Shown: positions 7,851 to 16,540 of the stretch, one piece after another
Layout of the letters: each line of letters starts with the position of its first letter
How positions within the stretch are numbered: position 1 is the stretch's first letter
Assembly: GCA_963818445.1 (NCBI GenBank)
Contig: CAWFSG010000021.1
Span: 124,001 to 188,000, forward strand
Source of the DNA: Prado023 sp963818445
GTDB lineage: Bacteria; Actinomycetota; Actinomycetes; S36-B12; CAIYMF01
Length of the DNA stretch: 64,000 nucleotides
Reading direction: 5' to 3'
The notes under the pieces: model-generated
The model's database searches: none
Told to the model about the DNA's origin: nothing
Seen by the model: the letters and a program-made list of their open reading frames with translations, nothing else
Position numbers and translations under genes: made by a program

Positions 7851-9173
7851 TCAGCCCAGGGCGGTCATCCAGCCGATCGCCGCCAGCACGAGAGACTTCG
7901 TGCCGAAGGGGATCGCGCTCTCGTCCACGTCGAACGTGGGGCGGTGCAGGTCGAGGCGGTCGGCGCGCTCGGGCCAGTGGGTGCCGAGGCGGGCGTAGCA
8001 GCCCGGCACGAGGCCCTGGTACCAGCCGAAGGTGTCGCCGCCCCACGAGTGCGCGGTGTCGCACACGGCGTCGGGACCGCCGGCGACGAGTGCGGCGCTG
8101 GCGATCATCCGGGTGGCGGCCGCATCGTTGATCACCGGCGTCACGCCCGGCCGGTGGCGCAGGTACCAGTGCAGCCCGTCGGGCCGCGAGCCCTCGTGGC
8201 CCTCGGCATCGGGACGCATGTCGGTGCCCAGAACAGCGGCGATCGCCTGCGGGACGATGGTCATCAGGGCGTCGGACACCGTGGGATCCGGCGTGCGGAC
8301 CGAACCAGTCAGGTCGGCCTCGGCGGGGATGACGTTGGACGCCGAGCCCGTGTGGATCGTGCCGAAGACGAGCCGGACCTCACCGCGCGCGGGGTCGGCC
8401 GCGAGCCCGTCGGCGGCGGCCTGCACCACCCCGGGCAGCTCGCGCACGACCCGGGCCACCTCGTCGGCGAGGTTCACGGTCAACGACGGCCGCGCGGTGT
8501 GCCCGCCGGGACCGGTCATCCGGATCGCGACGTGGTGCGAGGCGGAGGTGATCGGCCCGATCCGGCAGCCGAGTTGGCCGGCGTCGATCTTGGGGTCGCA
8601 GTGCACCCCGAAGATTCCCTGTACGCCGTCCATCCCGCCGTCGGCGATCACGTCCAGGGCGCCCCCGGGCAGGGACTCCTCGGACGGCTCGAACACCAGC
8701 CGTACGCGCCCGCGGATCCGCCCGGAGTCGATCAGCTCGCGCAGCACCAGCCCGGCGCCGAGGACGACGGCCGTGTGCACGTCGTGCCCGCACGCGTGGC
8801 AGGCACCGTCGTTCATCGAGCGGTAGGGCACGTCCTTGGCATCGTGCATCACGAGGGCGTCGATGTCGGCGCGCAGGGCCACCAGCGGACCCTCATGCCC
8901 GATGTCGCAGATCAGGCCGGTACCCACGCTCAGGACCCGGGGTGCGAGCCCCTCGGCCTGGAGCCGCTCGCGCAGGGCGGCGGTGGTCTCATGCTCGGCC
9001 CGGCTCACCTCGGGACGGGCGTGCAGCCAGCGGCGCGTGTAGACCAGCTCGCCGGACTTGTGCTCGACCATCGCCTGCACGACGTGCAGCAGCTCGGGAT
9101 CGATCGGCATCCCCGTGAGATCGGACCCCAGGTCCTCGATGGGAGGTCCCGGCACAGTGACGCTCACACTCAT
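7851..9173 (-). CDS. M20 family metallo-amidohydrolase
   Basis: This 440-residue enzyme belongs to the M20D peptidase group (AbgB, hippurate and IAA-amino-acid hydrolases), which cleave N-acylated amino acids using a di-metal site. Visible metal-site segments are ALRADIDAL, CHACGHDVHTAVVLGAG, EPSEES (catalytic Glu) and GVHCDPKIDAGQLG. The dimerisation-domain motif GGHTARP follows. Its start overlaps the stop of the upstream ligase gene by 4 nt, so the two form one operon. Their joint occurrence suggests that acyl- or gamma-glutamyl-amino-acid conjugates are made and broken here, but the substrate is unknown. Confidence 0.88.
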   Translation of the reverse strand: MSVSVTVPGPPIEDLGSDLTGMPIDPELLHVVQAMVEHKSGELVYTRRWLHARPEVSRAEHETTAALRERLQAEGLAPRVLSVGTGLICDIGHEGPLVALRADIDALVMHDAKDVPYRSMNDGACHACGHDVHTAVVLGAGLVLRELIDSGRIRGRVRLVFEPSEESLPGGALDVIADGGMDGVQGIFGVHCDPKIDAGQLGCRIGPITSASHHVAIRMTGPGGHTARPSLTVNLADEVARVVRELPGVVQAAADGLAADPARGEVRLVFGTIHTGSASNVIPAEADLTGSVRTPDPTVSDALMTIVPQAIAAVLGTDMRPDAEGHEGSRPDGLHWYLRHRPGVTPVINDAAATRMIASAALVAGGPDAVCDTAHSWGGDTFGWYQGLVPGCYARLGTHWPERADRLDLHRPTFDVDESAIPFGTKSLVLAAIGWMTALG

Positions 9174-10306
9174 CCTCCGACACGATCATTGGCGAACTCC
9201 CGGCGGAGCAGCTCCACCACGTCGCGCAGGGTGCCGCCCTCGGCGACCACCGCGCGCTGGCGGACGTAGCTGGGCTGGTGGTCAAGGATATCGAGCACCC
9301 GGTCGAGGTCCGCCTCGGTGCCCAGTGCGAGCGCCTCGGGCCGGACCCGCTCGACCCATTCGCCGACCTCGTCGGCCAGCTGGGTCACCGAGCCATCGCC
9401 GTGCACGAGGGTGGCGTCGACGCCGTACCTGGCGGCACGCCACTTGTTCTCCCGCAGCACCCAGTCGGGCTCCCGGATGAACTGCTCCCCGGCGTCGATG
9501 CGCCGGCACAGGTCCGCGACCGCGGCCTGCGCGAGCGCGGCGAGCGCGCACAGCTCGGTCAGGGTCGCCATCCCGTCGCACATGCGCAGCTCGACGGTGC
9601 CCCAGCCGGGGCTCGGGCGGATGTCCCACCACAGCTCCTTGACCGTCTCGATCGTGCCGGCCCGGACCAGGATCTCGACGAGCCGCTCGAAGTCGGCCCA
9701 GTCGGTCAGCTCGGGGGGCAGGCTGGCCGAGGGCATCGACTCGAAGACCTTCGTGCGCATCGAGGCCAGGCCCGTGTCGTCGCCGAACCAGAAGGGGCTC
9801 GAGGCCGACAGCGCGACGAAGTGCGGCAGCAGGGTCGTCAGGGCGTTGGTGACCGCGATCGCATGGTCGCCCGAGGGGACGCCCACGTGGAAGTGCACGC
9901 CGTGGATCATCATGCGCCGGGCCGGCCACTGGATCTTGTCCACGAGGCGGGCGTAGCGCTCGTCCTCGGTGAGCCGCAGGCGGTTCCAGCTGGAGAAGGG
10001 ATGCACGCCGGTCCCGATGAGCGCCAGGTGCCGCCGGCGCAGGATCGGCTGGAGCTCGGCGACCGTGGCCGCGAGGTCGGCATGGGCCTCCGCGGGCGTC
10101 GCGCACACCCCGGTGATGAGCTCGATGGTCGACTGGAACAGCTCCTGGTGGATCCTGGGGTGCGCGCCACCGGGGTGACCGGCTCCGGCCTCGGCGAGCA
10201 CCTCGGGGGCGGCGCACTCGAGCTCGTCGGTCTCGTCGTGCACGAGCCCCATCTCGATCTCCACCCCGAGGGTGTGTGCCGGGGAACCGTTGAACGGGAT
10301 CAGCAT
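9170..10306 (-). CDS. carboxylate-amine ligase, GCS2 family (YbdK/EgtA-like)
   Basis: The 378-residue protein matches the GCS2 glutamate-cysteine ligase superfamily: N-terminal TLGVEIEMGLV, RIHQELFQSTIEL, MMIHGVHFHVGV and WWDIRPSPGWGTVELRMCD. Enzymes of this family join glutamate to an amine with ATP; in Actinobacteria one member, EgtA, makes gamma-glutamylcysteine for ergothioneine. No other ergothioneine gene is nearby, so the general YbdK-type name is safer. The ATG follows a GGAGGAGG ribosome site. The gene leads an operon with an M20 hydrolase and is divergent from a gamma-glutamyltransferase, which suggests a local gamma-glutamyl cycle. Confidence 0.88.
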   Translation of the reverse strand: MLIPFNGSPAHTLGVEIEMGLVHDETDELECAAPEVLAEAGAGHPGGAHPRIHQELFQSTIELITGVCATPAEAHADLAATVAELQPILRRRHLALIGTGVHPFSSWNRLRLTEDERYARLVDKIQWPARRMMIHGVHFHVGVPSGDHAIAVTNALTTLLPHFVALSASSPFWFGDDTGLASMRTKVFESMPSASLPPELTDWADFERLVEILVRAGTIETVKELWWDIRPSPGWGTVELRMCDGMATLTELCALAALAQAAVADLCRRIDAGEQFIREPDWVLRENKWRAARYGVDATLVHGDGSVTQLADEVGEWVERVRPEALALGTEADLDRVLDILDHQPSYVRQRAVVAEGGTLRDVVELLRREFANDRVGG

Positions 10307-10368
10307 GGTCCTCCTCCGGCGTGGGAACGCGTGATTGGCCTCAGGCTAGGCCCACTACCCTTCTGCTT

Positions 10369-11871
10369 GTGGTTCCTGATCCCGTCGGCAGCGCAGTGGC
10401 GCAGGGCGGTCCCGGGTCTGCCGCCGTCGCGGCGGGCAGTGCGGCGACCGCTAGGGCGGGGGCCGAGGTGCTCGCGGCCGGGGGCAACGCGGTGGACGCC
10501 GTGCTGGCCGCGACGTTCGCCGCCTCCGTCGCCGAGCAGGCTGTTGCCTCCCTGGGTGGGGGCGGCTTCCTCATGGTGCGCCGCCCTGATGGCCAGGTCC
10601 ACGTGCGCGACTCCTTCGTCGACACCCCGGGGCGAGGGCTGCCCGTCGAGGAGCTCGACCTGCACTTCCTCCCGATGGACGTCGTCTACCCCAGCACGGT
10701 GCAGACCTTCCACGTGGGCATGGGCTCGGTCGCCGTCCCCGGCCTGCTGGCCGGCATCCTGTCCGCCCACGACGAGTTCGCCCGCCTGCCCATGGCGACC
10801 CTCGTCGCCCCGGCCCGCCGGTTCGCCGCCAACGGGGTCGTCATGGAACCGGCCCAGGGCGTCCTCACCGGCCTGATCCGCGAGCTGGTCGGCCTGTCCC
10901 CGGAGAGTCGCCGACTCGTGCAGCGAGAGGGGCGCTGGCTGGTCGCCGGGGACCTCATCCGCAACCCGGACCTCGCGCGGTTCCTCGACCTGCTCGCCGA
11001 CGGGACCGTCTCGTCCATCGAGAGCGCACCGTTCGCCGCCCCCCTGCTCGCCGCGATGCGGGCGGGCGGGCTGGTCACCGCCGCAGACCTGGACAGCTAC
11101 GAGGTGATCCACCGGGATCCGGTCGTCGCAGAGCGGGCCGGCCACGAGTTCTTCACCAACCCGCCGCCCTCGTTCGGCGGCTCGATCATCGCCGACACGC
11201 TCGCCGCCGCGCCGCGGTTCGACCCCGAGGATGCGCGCGGGTGGATCGGGCTCGTCGAGACCCTGGTCGCGGCGACGATCCACCGGCGCGGCGGGGCCAC
11301 GACGCCGCTGACCGCGACCGGGACCACGCACGTCAGTGCCGTCGATGCCGACGGGATGGTCGCCTCCATGACCACCTCGAACGGGGTGACCTCCGGTTTC
11401 GTGGTCCCGGGGACGGGCATCCAGCTGAACAACATGCTGGGGGAGGCCGACCTCAACCCCGACGGGTTCCACGCGACCCCCCCGGGCCAGAGGATGGGCT
11501 CGATGATGAGCCCCTCGATCCTGGTCTCGCCCGATGGCGGCGTCCTCGCCCTGGGTACCGGCGGGTCTGAGCGGATCCGCTCGTCGATGGTCGAGGTGCT
11601 GATGCGGATCGTGGACGGCGGACAGTCCCTGGCTCAGGCCGTCTCGGCTGCCCGCGTCCACCCCGACGACCGGGGCCTGCAGGTCGAGCCGATGCTCCCG
11701 GCCGAGCTGATCGACGGCCTGCGCGCCTGTGCGATCAGCCCGGTCAACGTGTGGCCCGCGCACAACCTGTTCTTCGGTGGGGTCAACGCCGTGCAGCGGA
11801 TGCCCGACGGGTCCGTTCGGGCCGTCGCCGATGGTCGGCGCGGCGGGGGAGCGCTGGTCGTCCCGGCCTGA
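10369..11871 (+). CDS. ggt: gamma-glutamyltransferase / hydrolase (Ggt, Ntn hydrolase)
   Basis: The 500-residue protein is a gamma-glutamyltranspeptidase proenzyme. The small-subunit N-terminal Thr is at about residue 320 in TTHVSAVDADG, where autocleavage should occur. Other family marks are AGGNAVDAVLAA near the N-terminus, SLGGGGFLMV, PPPSFGG, NNMLGE and MGSMMSPSIL. No signal peptide is evident, so it may act in the cytosol, unlike many secreted Ggt enzymes. I start at GTG 10369: TACCCT at 10356-10361 lies 7 nt before it with no ribosome site, a leaderless pattern. It is divergent from a GCS2 ligase. Confidence 0.87.
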   Translation: MVPDPVGSAVAQGGPGSAAVAAGSAATARAGAEVLAAGGNAVDAVLAATFAASVAEQAVASLGGGGFLMVRRPDGQVHVRDSFVDTPGRGLPVEELDLHFLPMDVVYPSTVQTFHVGMGSVAVPGLLAGILSAHDEFARLPMATLVAPARRFAANGVVMEPAQGVLTGLIRELVGLSPESRRLVQREGRWLVAGDLIRNPDLARFLDLLADGTVSSIESAPFAAPLLAAMRAGGLVTAADLDSYEVIHRDPVVAERAGHEFFTNPPPSFGGSIIADTLAAAPRFDPEDARGWIGLVETLVAATIHRRGGATTPLTATGTTHVSAVDADGMVASMTTSNGVTSGFVVPGTGIQLNNMLGEADLNPDGFHATPPGQRMGSMMSPSILVSPDGGVLALGTGGSERIRSSMVEVLMRIVDGGQSLAQAVSAARVHPDDRGLQVEPMLPAELIDGLRACAISPVNVWPAHNLFFGGVNAVQRMPDGSVRAVADGRRGGGALVVPA

Positions 11872-11886
11872 GTCCGCGTCGGTGCC

Positions 11887-13245
11887 TCAGGCCCAGTGCG
11901 GCGCCCCGTGCGACAGGACCCGCCACGCATGCCCGGGCACGACCAGGACGTCCGGCTCGTGGGCCGCACCCTCGGACTGGACCTCGATCGTCGGGTCGGG
12001 CAACTCGACCGGGAAGGTCTCGGGCTCGTCGGCGATGTTGAGCAGCGTGGTGATCCGCCGGCCATGCCCGACCGGTGGGGCCACCTGCAGCGCCAGCGCC
12101 GTGTTGGTCACGTGTGCGATGGTCGCCTGGGAGCGGGTCATCCAGGGGTGCCGCGACCGCATCTCGATCAGCTGGCGGTGCAGGTGGTGGATGGGCCACC
12201 CCCACGGGGCCAGTCCGTCGGGGCGGTCCGGGAACATGGGCCGCACGGCTTCGTCGCCGCCGAACCTGTCCTCCTTGATTCCCCGGAACGCCTGCTCGTC
12301 GCCGTAGTAGACCGACGGGGATCCGGGCAGCGTGAACAGGGCCGCGATCGCGTGTCCGAAGTGGCGCTGGTCCTCGAGGTTGCTCGCGATCCGCGTCGTG
12401 TCGTGGTTGCCGACGAAGGTCAGCGGGGGATGCTCGCTGGCGTACTCGGCCAGCCGCTCGATCTGCCATGTGAGGTCGAAGTAGTTCGCCTCGTTCAGCG
12501 AGCGCCACAGCGGGCGCCACAGCCCGTATGCCGTCACCGAGTCGAGGGTGGTCTCGTCGAGGATCTGCGGCGGCTCGCCGTGGATGTACTCGCCGACGAA
12601 CCAGGCATCGGGGTGCAGGGCGCGCACCCGGGACAGGACCTCGCGCCAGAACGCCGGGGCAACGGCGTAGGCAGCGTCGAGCCGCCAGCCGTCTGCGCCG
12701 CGCGTGAGCCAGTGGTCCATCACGTGGACCACGTAGTTGATGACAGCCGGGTCGTTGTGGTTCAGCGTCACCAGGTTTCCGTGGCCCTCGAAGACGTCGT
12801 ACTCGGGCTCGCCTGCGGGATCCGGCCAGCGCAGGTCGAACCACCGCGCTGCCTTGGCGCCGGCGCCCTGCGGGTCAGGACCGGCCGCCCGGGCCACCTG
12901 GAACATGGGATGGCCGTATCCGACGTGGTTGAAGACGCCGTCGAGCAGCAGGCGCATGCCGCGGTCGTGGCAGCCACGCACCAGGGCGTCGAAGTCCCGC
13001 TCGTCCCCGAGTCGGTGGTCGATGTGCAGGTGGTCGGTCGTGTCGTAGCCGTGCGTCTCGGAGGCGAAGATCGGTCCGAGCTGGATTCCGCGGCACCCCA
13101 GGTCGTGGGCGTAGTCCAGCCAGTTGGTCAGGTGCCGAAGCCGGTGCACCACACCGTGCGCCTGGCCCGACTCGGGCTCGGCGCCGGAGAACCCCAGGGG
13201 ATAGACGTGCCACCACGTCAGTCCGTCGAGCCACAGGGGTGCCAC
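11887..13245 (-). CDS. glycoside hydrolase family 13 (alpha-amylase type) enzyme
   Basis: The 452-residue protein has the GH13 barrel motifs: LLLDGVFNHVGYG (region I), GADGWRLDAAYA with the nucleophile Asp (region II), WFVGEYIHGEP with the acid Glu (region III) and TFVGNHDTTRIAS (region IV). It ends in a beta-rich domain. Size fits maltogenic amylase or cyclomaltodextrinase-like intracellular enzymes; there is no signal peptide. It may act on glycogen-derived maltodextrins, consistent with glgM and glgC some 10 kb away. The GTG at 13245 is chosen because TAGATT lies 7 nt upstream on the same strand. Confidence 0.88.
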   Translation of the reverse strand: MAPLWLDGLTWWHVYPLGFSGAEPESGQAHGVVHRLRHLTNWLDYAHDLGCRGIQLGPIFASETHGYDTTDHLHIDHRLGDERDFDALVRGCHDRGMRLLLDGVFNHVGYGHPMFQVARAAGPDPQGAGAKAARWFDLRWPDPAGEPEYDVFEGHGNLVTLNHNDPAVINYVVHVMDHWLTRGADGWRLDAAYAVAPAFWREVLSRVRALHPDAWFVGEYIHGEPPQILDETTLDSVTAYGLWRPLWRSLNEANYFDLTWQIERLAEYASEHPPLTFVGNHDTTRIASNLEDQRHFGHAIAALFTLPGSPSVYYGDEQAFRGIKEDRFGGDEAVRPMFPDRPDGLAPWGWPIHHLHRQLIEMRSRHPWMTRSQATIAHVTNTALALQVAPPVGHGRRITTLLNIADEPETFPVELPDPTIEVQSEGAAHEPDVLVVPGHAWRVLSHGAPHWA

Positions 13246-13382
13246 GGTGTCGAATCTACGCGCTCGACGTTCGGGTGTGCTCCCCGGACTCGCCCGCAGC
13301 GCACAATTCGTCACCGAACGTGAGCGGGTTCACGCCCTGGGAGTATCTCTCCAGGCGCCGTGTGCACAGGAATTGCACAAGT

Positions 13383-13391
13383 TGTGGATAA
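13383..13391 (-). promoter_or_regulatory. perfect DnaA-box match
   Basis: TGTGGATAA on the plus strand is the reverse complement of TTATCCACA, the consensus DnaA box. It is a single copy in an AT-richer intergenic patch just upstream of the FtsX-type promoter. Function is unknown; it is not an origin. Confidence 0.3.
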
Positions 13392-13397
13392 GTTCAC

Positions 13398-13427
13398 TTG
13401 ACACTCATGCCGGGGCTCCCGCACACT
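13398..13427 (+). promoter_or_regulatory. promoter of the FtsX-type ABC exporter operon
   Basis: TTGACA (13398-13403), an 18-nt spacer and CACACT (13422-13427) are followed after 7 nt by the GTG start of the first permease gene. This implies a leaderless transcript. Confidence 0.6.
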
Positions 13428-13434
13428 TGTTCAC

Positions 13435-14535
13435 GTGAATCTGGCCCTGACGGAGATGAAGCGATCGAAGCTGCGCTTCGGCCTGCTGACGGCTGCCGTG
13501 GCCCTCCTGGTATTCCTCATCGTCTTCCTGTCGAGCCTCTCCGGTGCCCTGCTGCGGTCCTTCACCGGAGCCATCGAGTCCCTCCCCGCGGATGGCCTGG
13601 TGTACTCCGAGACCGCGCGGGCCAACATCCAGGCCAGCCGCCTGGAGCCAACGGTGACCGAGCAGGTGGCGGCCGTCGAGGGCGTCTCGGCAGTCGGCCC
13701 ACTGGCGGTCCTCTCGGCCAACGCGACGGTCAACGGCGAGCCCGACGAGCTGCAGCTGATCGGGGTCACCCCTGGCAGCCCCAGCCAGCCCGAGGGCCTG
13801 CGCCAGGGGCGCTTCCCGCAGTCGCCGACCGAGGTCGCGGTGGATGCCAGCACGGCCACGGTGGCCCTCGGGGACACCATCCGGGTGAATGGGTCCCAGA
13901 CCGACCTGCTCGTCACCGGGCTCCTGGTCGGGACCCAGTTCGGCACCGACACGGCCTGGATGACCACCGCGGGCTACGAGGCCCTGCTCACCGAGCTGAA
14001 CCCCGGCCTGCCGGCCGTTCCGATCAACGCGGTGGCCTTCACCGTCGACGACGGTGCCGATGCGGTGGCCGTTGCCGCACAGGTGCAGCAGGCGGTCGAG
14101 GGGGTCCAGGCCCTGGATCGCAGTGCAGCCATCGATGCCATCCCCGGTGTCGAGTCGGTCAGCCAGACCTTCGGCCTGCTGGTCGGCATCACCTACGTCA
14201 TCGGAGTGGTCGTCGTGGGCTTCTTCTTCCTGATCCTCACCGTCCAGAAGCTGCGCACCTTCACGTTGCTCCGGGCATCCGGGGCGTCCACCCGCTCCCT
14301 GGCAGGGTCGGTCACCGGGCAGATCACGGCGGTGATCCTGATCGCCTCAGCAATCGCGGTCGTCCTGGCCTGGGGTGCACTGCAGGCCCTGTCCACCGGG
14401 CTGCCGGTCGACATCGACCCGATGACCACGGGCGGGGTGGTCGCGGCAGTCCTGCTCGCATCCCTCGGGGCGGGGCTGCTCTCCGTGCGGCGCATCGCGA
14501 CGATCGACCCGGCGACTGCGGCGGGTGCCCGATGA
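13435..14535 (+). CDS. ABC transporter permease, FtsX/MacB type (subunit 1)
   Basis: The 366-residue membrane protein has an N-terminal helix (LLTAAVALLVFLIVFLSSL), a large extracytoplasmic domain and three C-terminal helices ending with RRIATIDPATA. This is the MacB/DevC/LolC layout with the FtsX domain at the C-terminus. Such permeases act with a cytoplasmic ATPase to move or extract hydrophobic molecules by mechanotransmission. The gene is first of a three-gene operon with a second permease and an ATPase, each overlapping the next. The substrate cannot be inferred. The GTG start lies 7 nt after a CACACT -10 box. Confidence 0.87.
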   Translation: MNLALTEMKRSKLRFGLLTAAVALLVFLIVFLSSLSGALLRSFTGAIESLPADGLVYSETARANIQASRLEPTVTEQVAAVEGVSAVGPLAVLSANATVNGEPDELQLIGVTPGSPSQPEGLRQGRFPQSPTEVAVDASTATVALGDTIRVNGSQTDLLVTGLLVGTQFGTDTAWMTTAGYEALLTELNPGLPAVPINAVAFTVDDGADAVAVAAQVQQAVEGVQALDRSAAIDAIPGVESVSQTFGLLVGITYVIGVVVVGFFFLILTVQKLRTFTLLRASGASTRSLAGSVTGQITAVILIASAIAVVLAWGALQALSTGLPVDIDPMTTGGVVAAVLLASLGAGLLSVRRIATIDPATAAGAR

Positions 14536-15641
14536 ACCTGGCTGTCGCCGAGTTCCGCCGCGCGAAGGGTCGCTTCGCGTCCATCACGGCCGCCCTGTCG
14601 CTGATCGTGTTCCTCGTGCTGATCCTCGGGGCACTGGGTGATGGGTTGTTCTTCGGCGGTACGGGCGCGATCCGGTCCAGCACCGCACAGGCCTACGCAT
14701 TCGCCGCGGACTCAGAGGGCTCGCTGATCCGCTCCCGGCTCCCACTGGCCGCGGAGTCCGAGCTCGAGGCCATCGCGGGCGTCGAGCAGGCCACCGCGAT
14801 CGGGGCGTTGATCACGACCACCTCGAGCGTCCCCGGCGGGGCCGACCTCGTGGTCATGGGGTTCGTTCCCGAGACCGACCCCGCGGGAGTCCCGGCGACG
14901 GTCCTCGAGGGTCGTCTGCCCAGCCCTGAGGATCCCTCGGGGGTCGCGGTCGACGTCGCCCTGGCCGACGCGGGGCTCGGCCTGGGCACCACCCTCGAGG
15001 TCGGCGGGGTCACCCAGTCCGTCGTGGGCGTCGTCGGCGACGCGGGCTACCAGGGCCTGCCCACTGCCTGGACCTCGTTGGACACCTATGCCGAGATGCG
15101 CACCGCGGTGCGCCCCGAGTTCGCCGGCCAGCCGGTCGAGCCGTCCGTGTTCGGCCTGGGCCTGGCAGACGGCGTGACCGCGGAGCAGATCGCTGCCCCG
15201 CCCGGGATCGGGGTGGCCAGCACCGAGGAGACCTACCTGTCCATCCCGGGCACGAAGGAGCAGAAGTCCAGCCTGAACGCGATCATCTACGCCAGCCTCG
15301 CGGTGGCCGGGCTCGTCGTGGCGCTCTTCTTCGCCCTGGTCGTCCTGGAGAAGCGCGAGCTCTTCGCCGCACTCAAGGCCCTGGGTGCCTCGACCAGCAA
15401 GCTCGGCAGTGGGGTCGTGCTGCAGGCGATCGGGGCCACCGTGACCGCGGTGGTCATCGGGGCCATCGCCGCGTGGCTCGTGGGCCAGCTGCTCCCGGAC
15501 AACATCCCCTTCCTCTTCCGCCCCCAGACCCTGGTCTACTCCGCGGTCCTGACCGTGACCGCGGGAGTCGTGGGCGCGCTCCTCTCCCTTCGCCGCATCA
15601 GCCGGATCGATCCGGCCACCGCCCTAGGAGGCACCCTGTGA
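14532..15641 (+). CDS. ABC transporter permease, FtsX/MacB type (subunit 2)
   Basis: This 369-residue protein is a paralogue of its upstream neighbour: both start MNLA, have one N-terminal helix (AALSLIVFLVLILGALG), a periplasm-like domain and three C-terminal helices, and end RRISRIDPATALG. It overlaps the upstream stop by 4 nt (ATGA), so the two are translated together and probably form a heterodimeric permease. The C-terminal FtsX core includes LVVLEKRELFAALKALGAS, which contacts the ATPase in the family. Substrate unknown. Confidence 0.87.
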   Translation: MNLAVAEFRRAKGRFASITAALSLIVFLVLILGALGDGLFFGGTGAIRSSTAQAYAFAADSEGSLIRSRLPLAAESELEAIAGVEQATAIGALITTTSSVPGGADLVVMGFVPETDPAGVPATVLEGRLPSPEDPSGVAVDVALADAGLGLGTTLEVGGVTQSVVGVVGDAGYQGLPTAWTSLDTYAEMRTAVRPEFAGQPVEPSVFGLGLADGVTAEQIAAPPGIGVASTEETYLSIPGTKEQKSSLNAIIYASLAVAGLVVALFFALVVLEKRELFAALKALGASTSKLGSGVVLQAIGATVTAVVIGAIAAWLVGQLLPDNIPFLFRPQTLVYSAVLTVTAGVVGALLSLRRISRIDPATALGGTL

Positions 15642-16417
15642 TGACCGACGCAACCCCGGAGCCCGTTGGGGTCACCGACGCGGCGCCGCCCATCCTCACG
15701 GTCGATGCCGTCACCAAGACCTACGGCGAGGGCCACACCGCCGTGACTGCCGTGCACGAGGCGTCGATGCAGGTCGGCGAGGGGGAGTTCGTCTCCCTGC
15801 TGGGCCCCTCAGGTTCGGGCAAGACCACGCTCATCTCGATGATCGGCGGGCTGCTCACGCCGACATCCGGGACGATCCAGGTCGGTGACGTGACGGTCAG
15901 CGACCTGGAGTCCAAGGCGCTGACGACCTTCCGCGCAGAGCGTGTGGGCTTCGTCTTCCAGTCCGCCAACCTGGTGCCCTTCCTGACCGCACGTGAGAAC
16001 CTGCTCTGGGTCGCGGGCCTGCGCAAGGAGAAGGGGCGCTCGGCACGCAGGGCTGCCGGCCAGCGTGCGGACCAGCTGCTCGAGGAGCTGGGTCTGTCAG
16101 CCCGCGCCGGCAACGTGCCGGAGAAGCTCTCCGGCGGCGAGCGTCAGCGGGTCGCGATCGGCCGTGCCCTGATGAACGACCCCGACCTGGTCCTGGTCGA
16201 TGAGCCCACCGCGGCCCTCGACACCGCCATGGGTCGCCAGGTGGTGCAGCTGCTGCGTCGGGAGATCAAGGACCGGGGCAAGACCGGGATCATGGTCACC
16301 CACGACCTGCGCATGGTCGAGTACACCGACCGGGTGTTCGAGATCACCGACGGGTTCCTCGAGCTCGGCGGCGACCCGGTTGAGCGCGCGGCAGCAGGGC
16401 ACGCAGGCGCTCATTGA
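15641..16417 (+). CDS. ABC transporter ATP-binding protein, MacB/LolD type
   Basis: The 258-residue ATPase carries Walker A GPSGSGKTT, Q-loop FVFQSANLVPFLT, signature KLSGGERQRVAIGRAL, Walker B LVLVDEPTAALD and H-loop MVTHDLRMVEY. Q-loop and signature are typical of the MacB/LolD/FtsE group that pairs with FtsX-type permeases. It starts within the stop of the second permease (TGATG overlap) behind a TAGGAGG ribosome site, and completes a three-gene exporter operon. No accessory membrane-fusion protein is adjacent. Confidence 0.92.
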   Translation: MTDATPEPVGVTDAAPPILTVDAVTKTYGEGHTAVTAVHEASMQVGEGEFVSLLGPSGSGKTTLISMIGGLLTPTSGTIQVGDVTVSDLESKALTTFRAERVGFVFQSANLVPFLTARENLLWVAGLRKEKGRSARRAAGQRADQLLEELGLSARAGNVPEKLSGGERQRVAIGRALMNDPDLVLVDEPTAALDTAMGRQVVQLLRREIKDRGKTGIMVTHDLRMVEYTDRVFEITDGFLELGGDPVERAAAGHAGAH

Positions 16418-16540
16418 GGCCTCCGCGGTGCGGACCTGAGCCGTCCATCCGGACCACGCGCCCCGCATTAGCCGGCCGATATCGTCGCGGATACGTCGGA
16501 ATTGCTTTGGTTCGCCCCTCTCGTGGTCGATGATGCCACT

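Noticed and set aside
13383..13391. Replication origin at the DnaA box
   Set aside because: A single box, no cluster and no dnaA, dnaN or parAB genes nearby.
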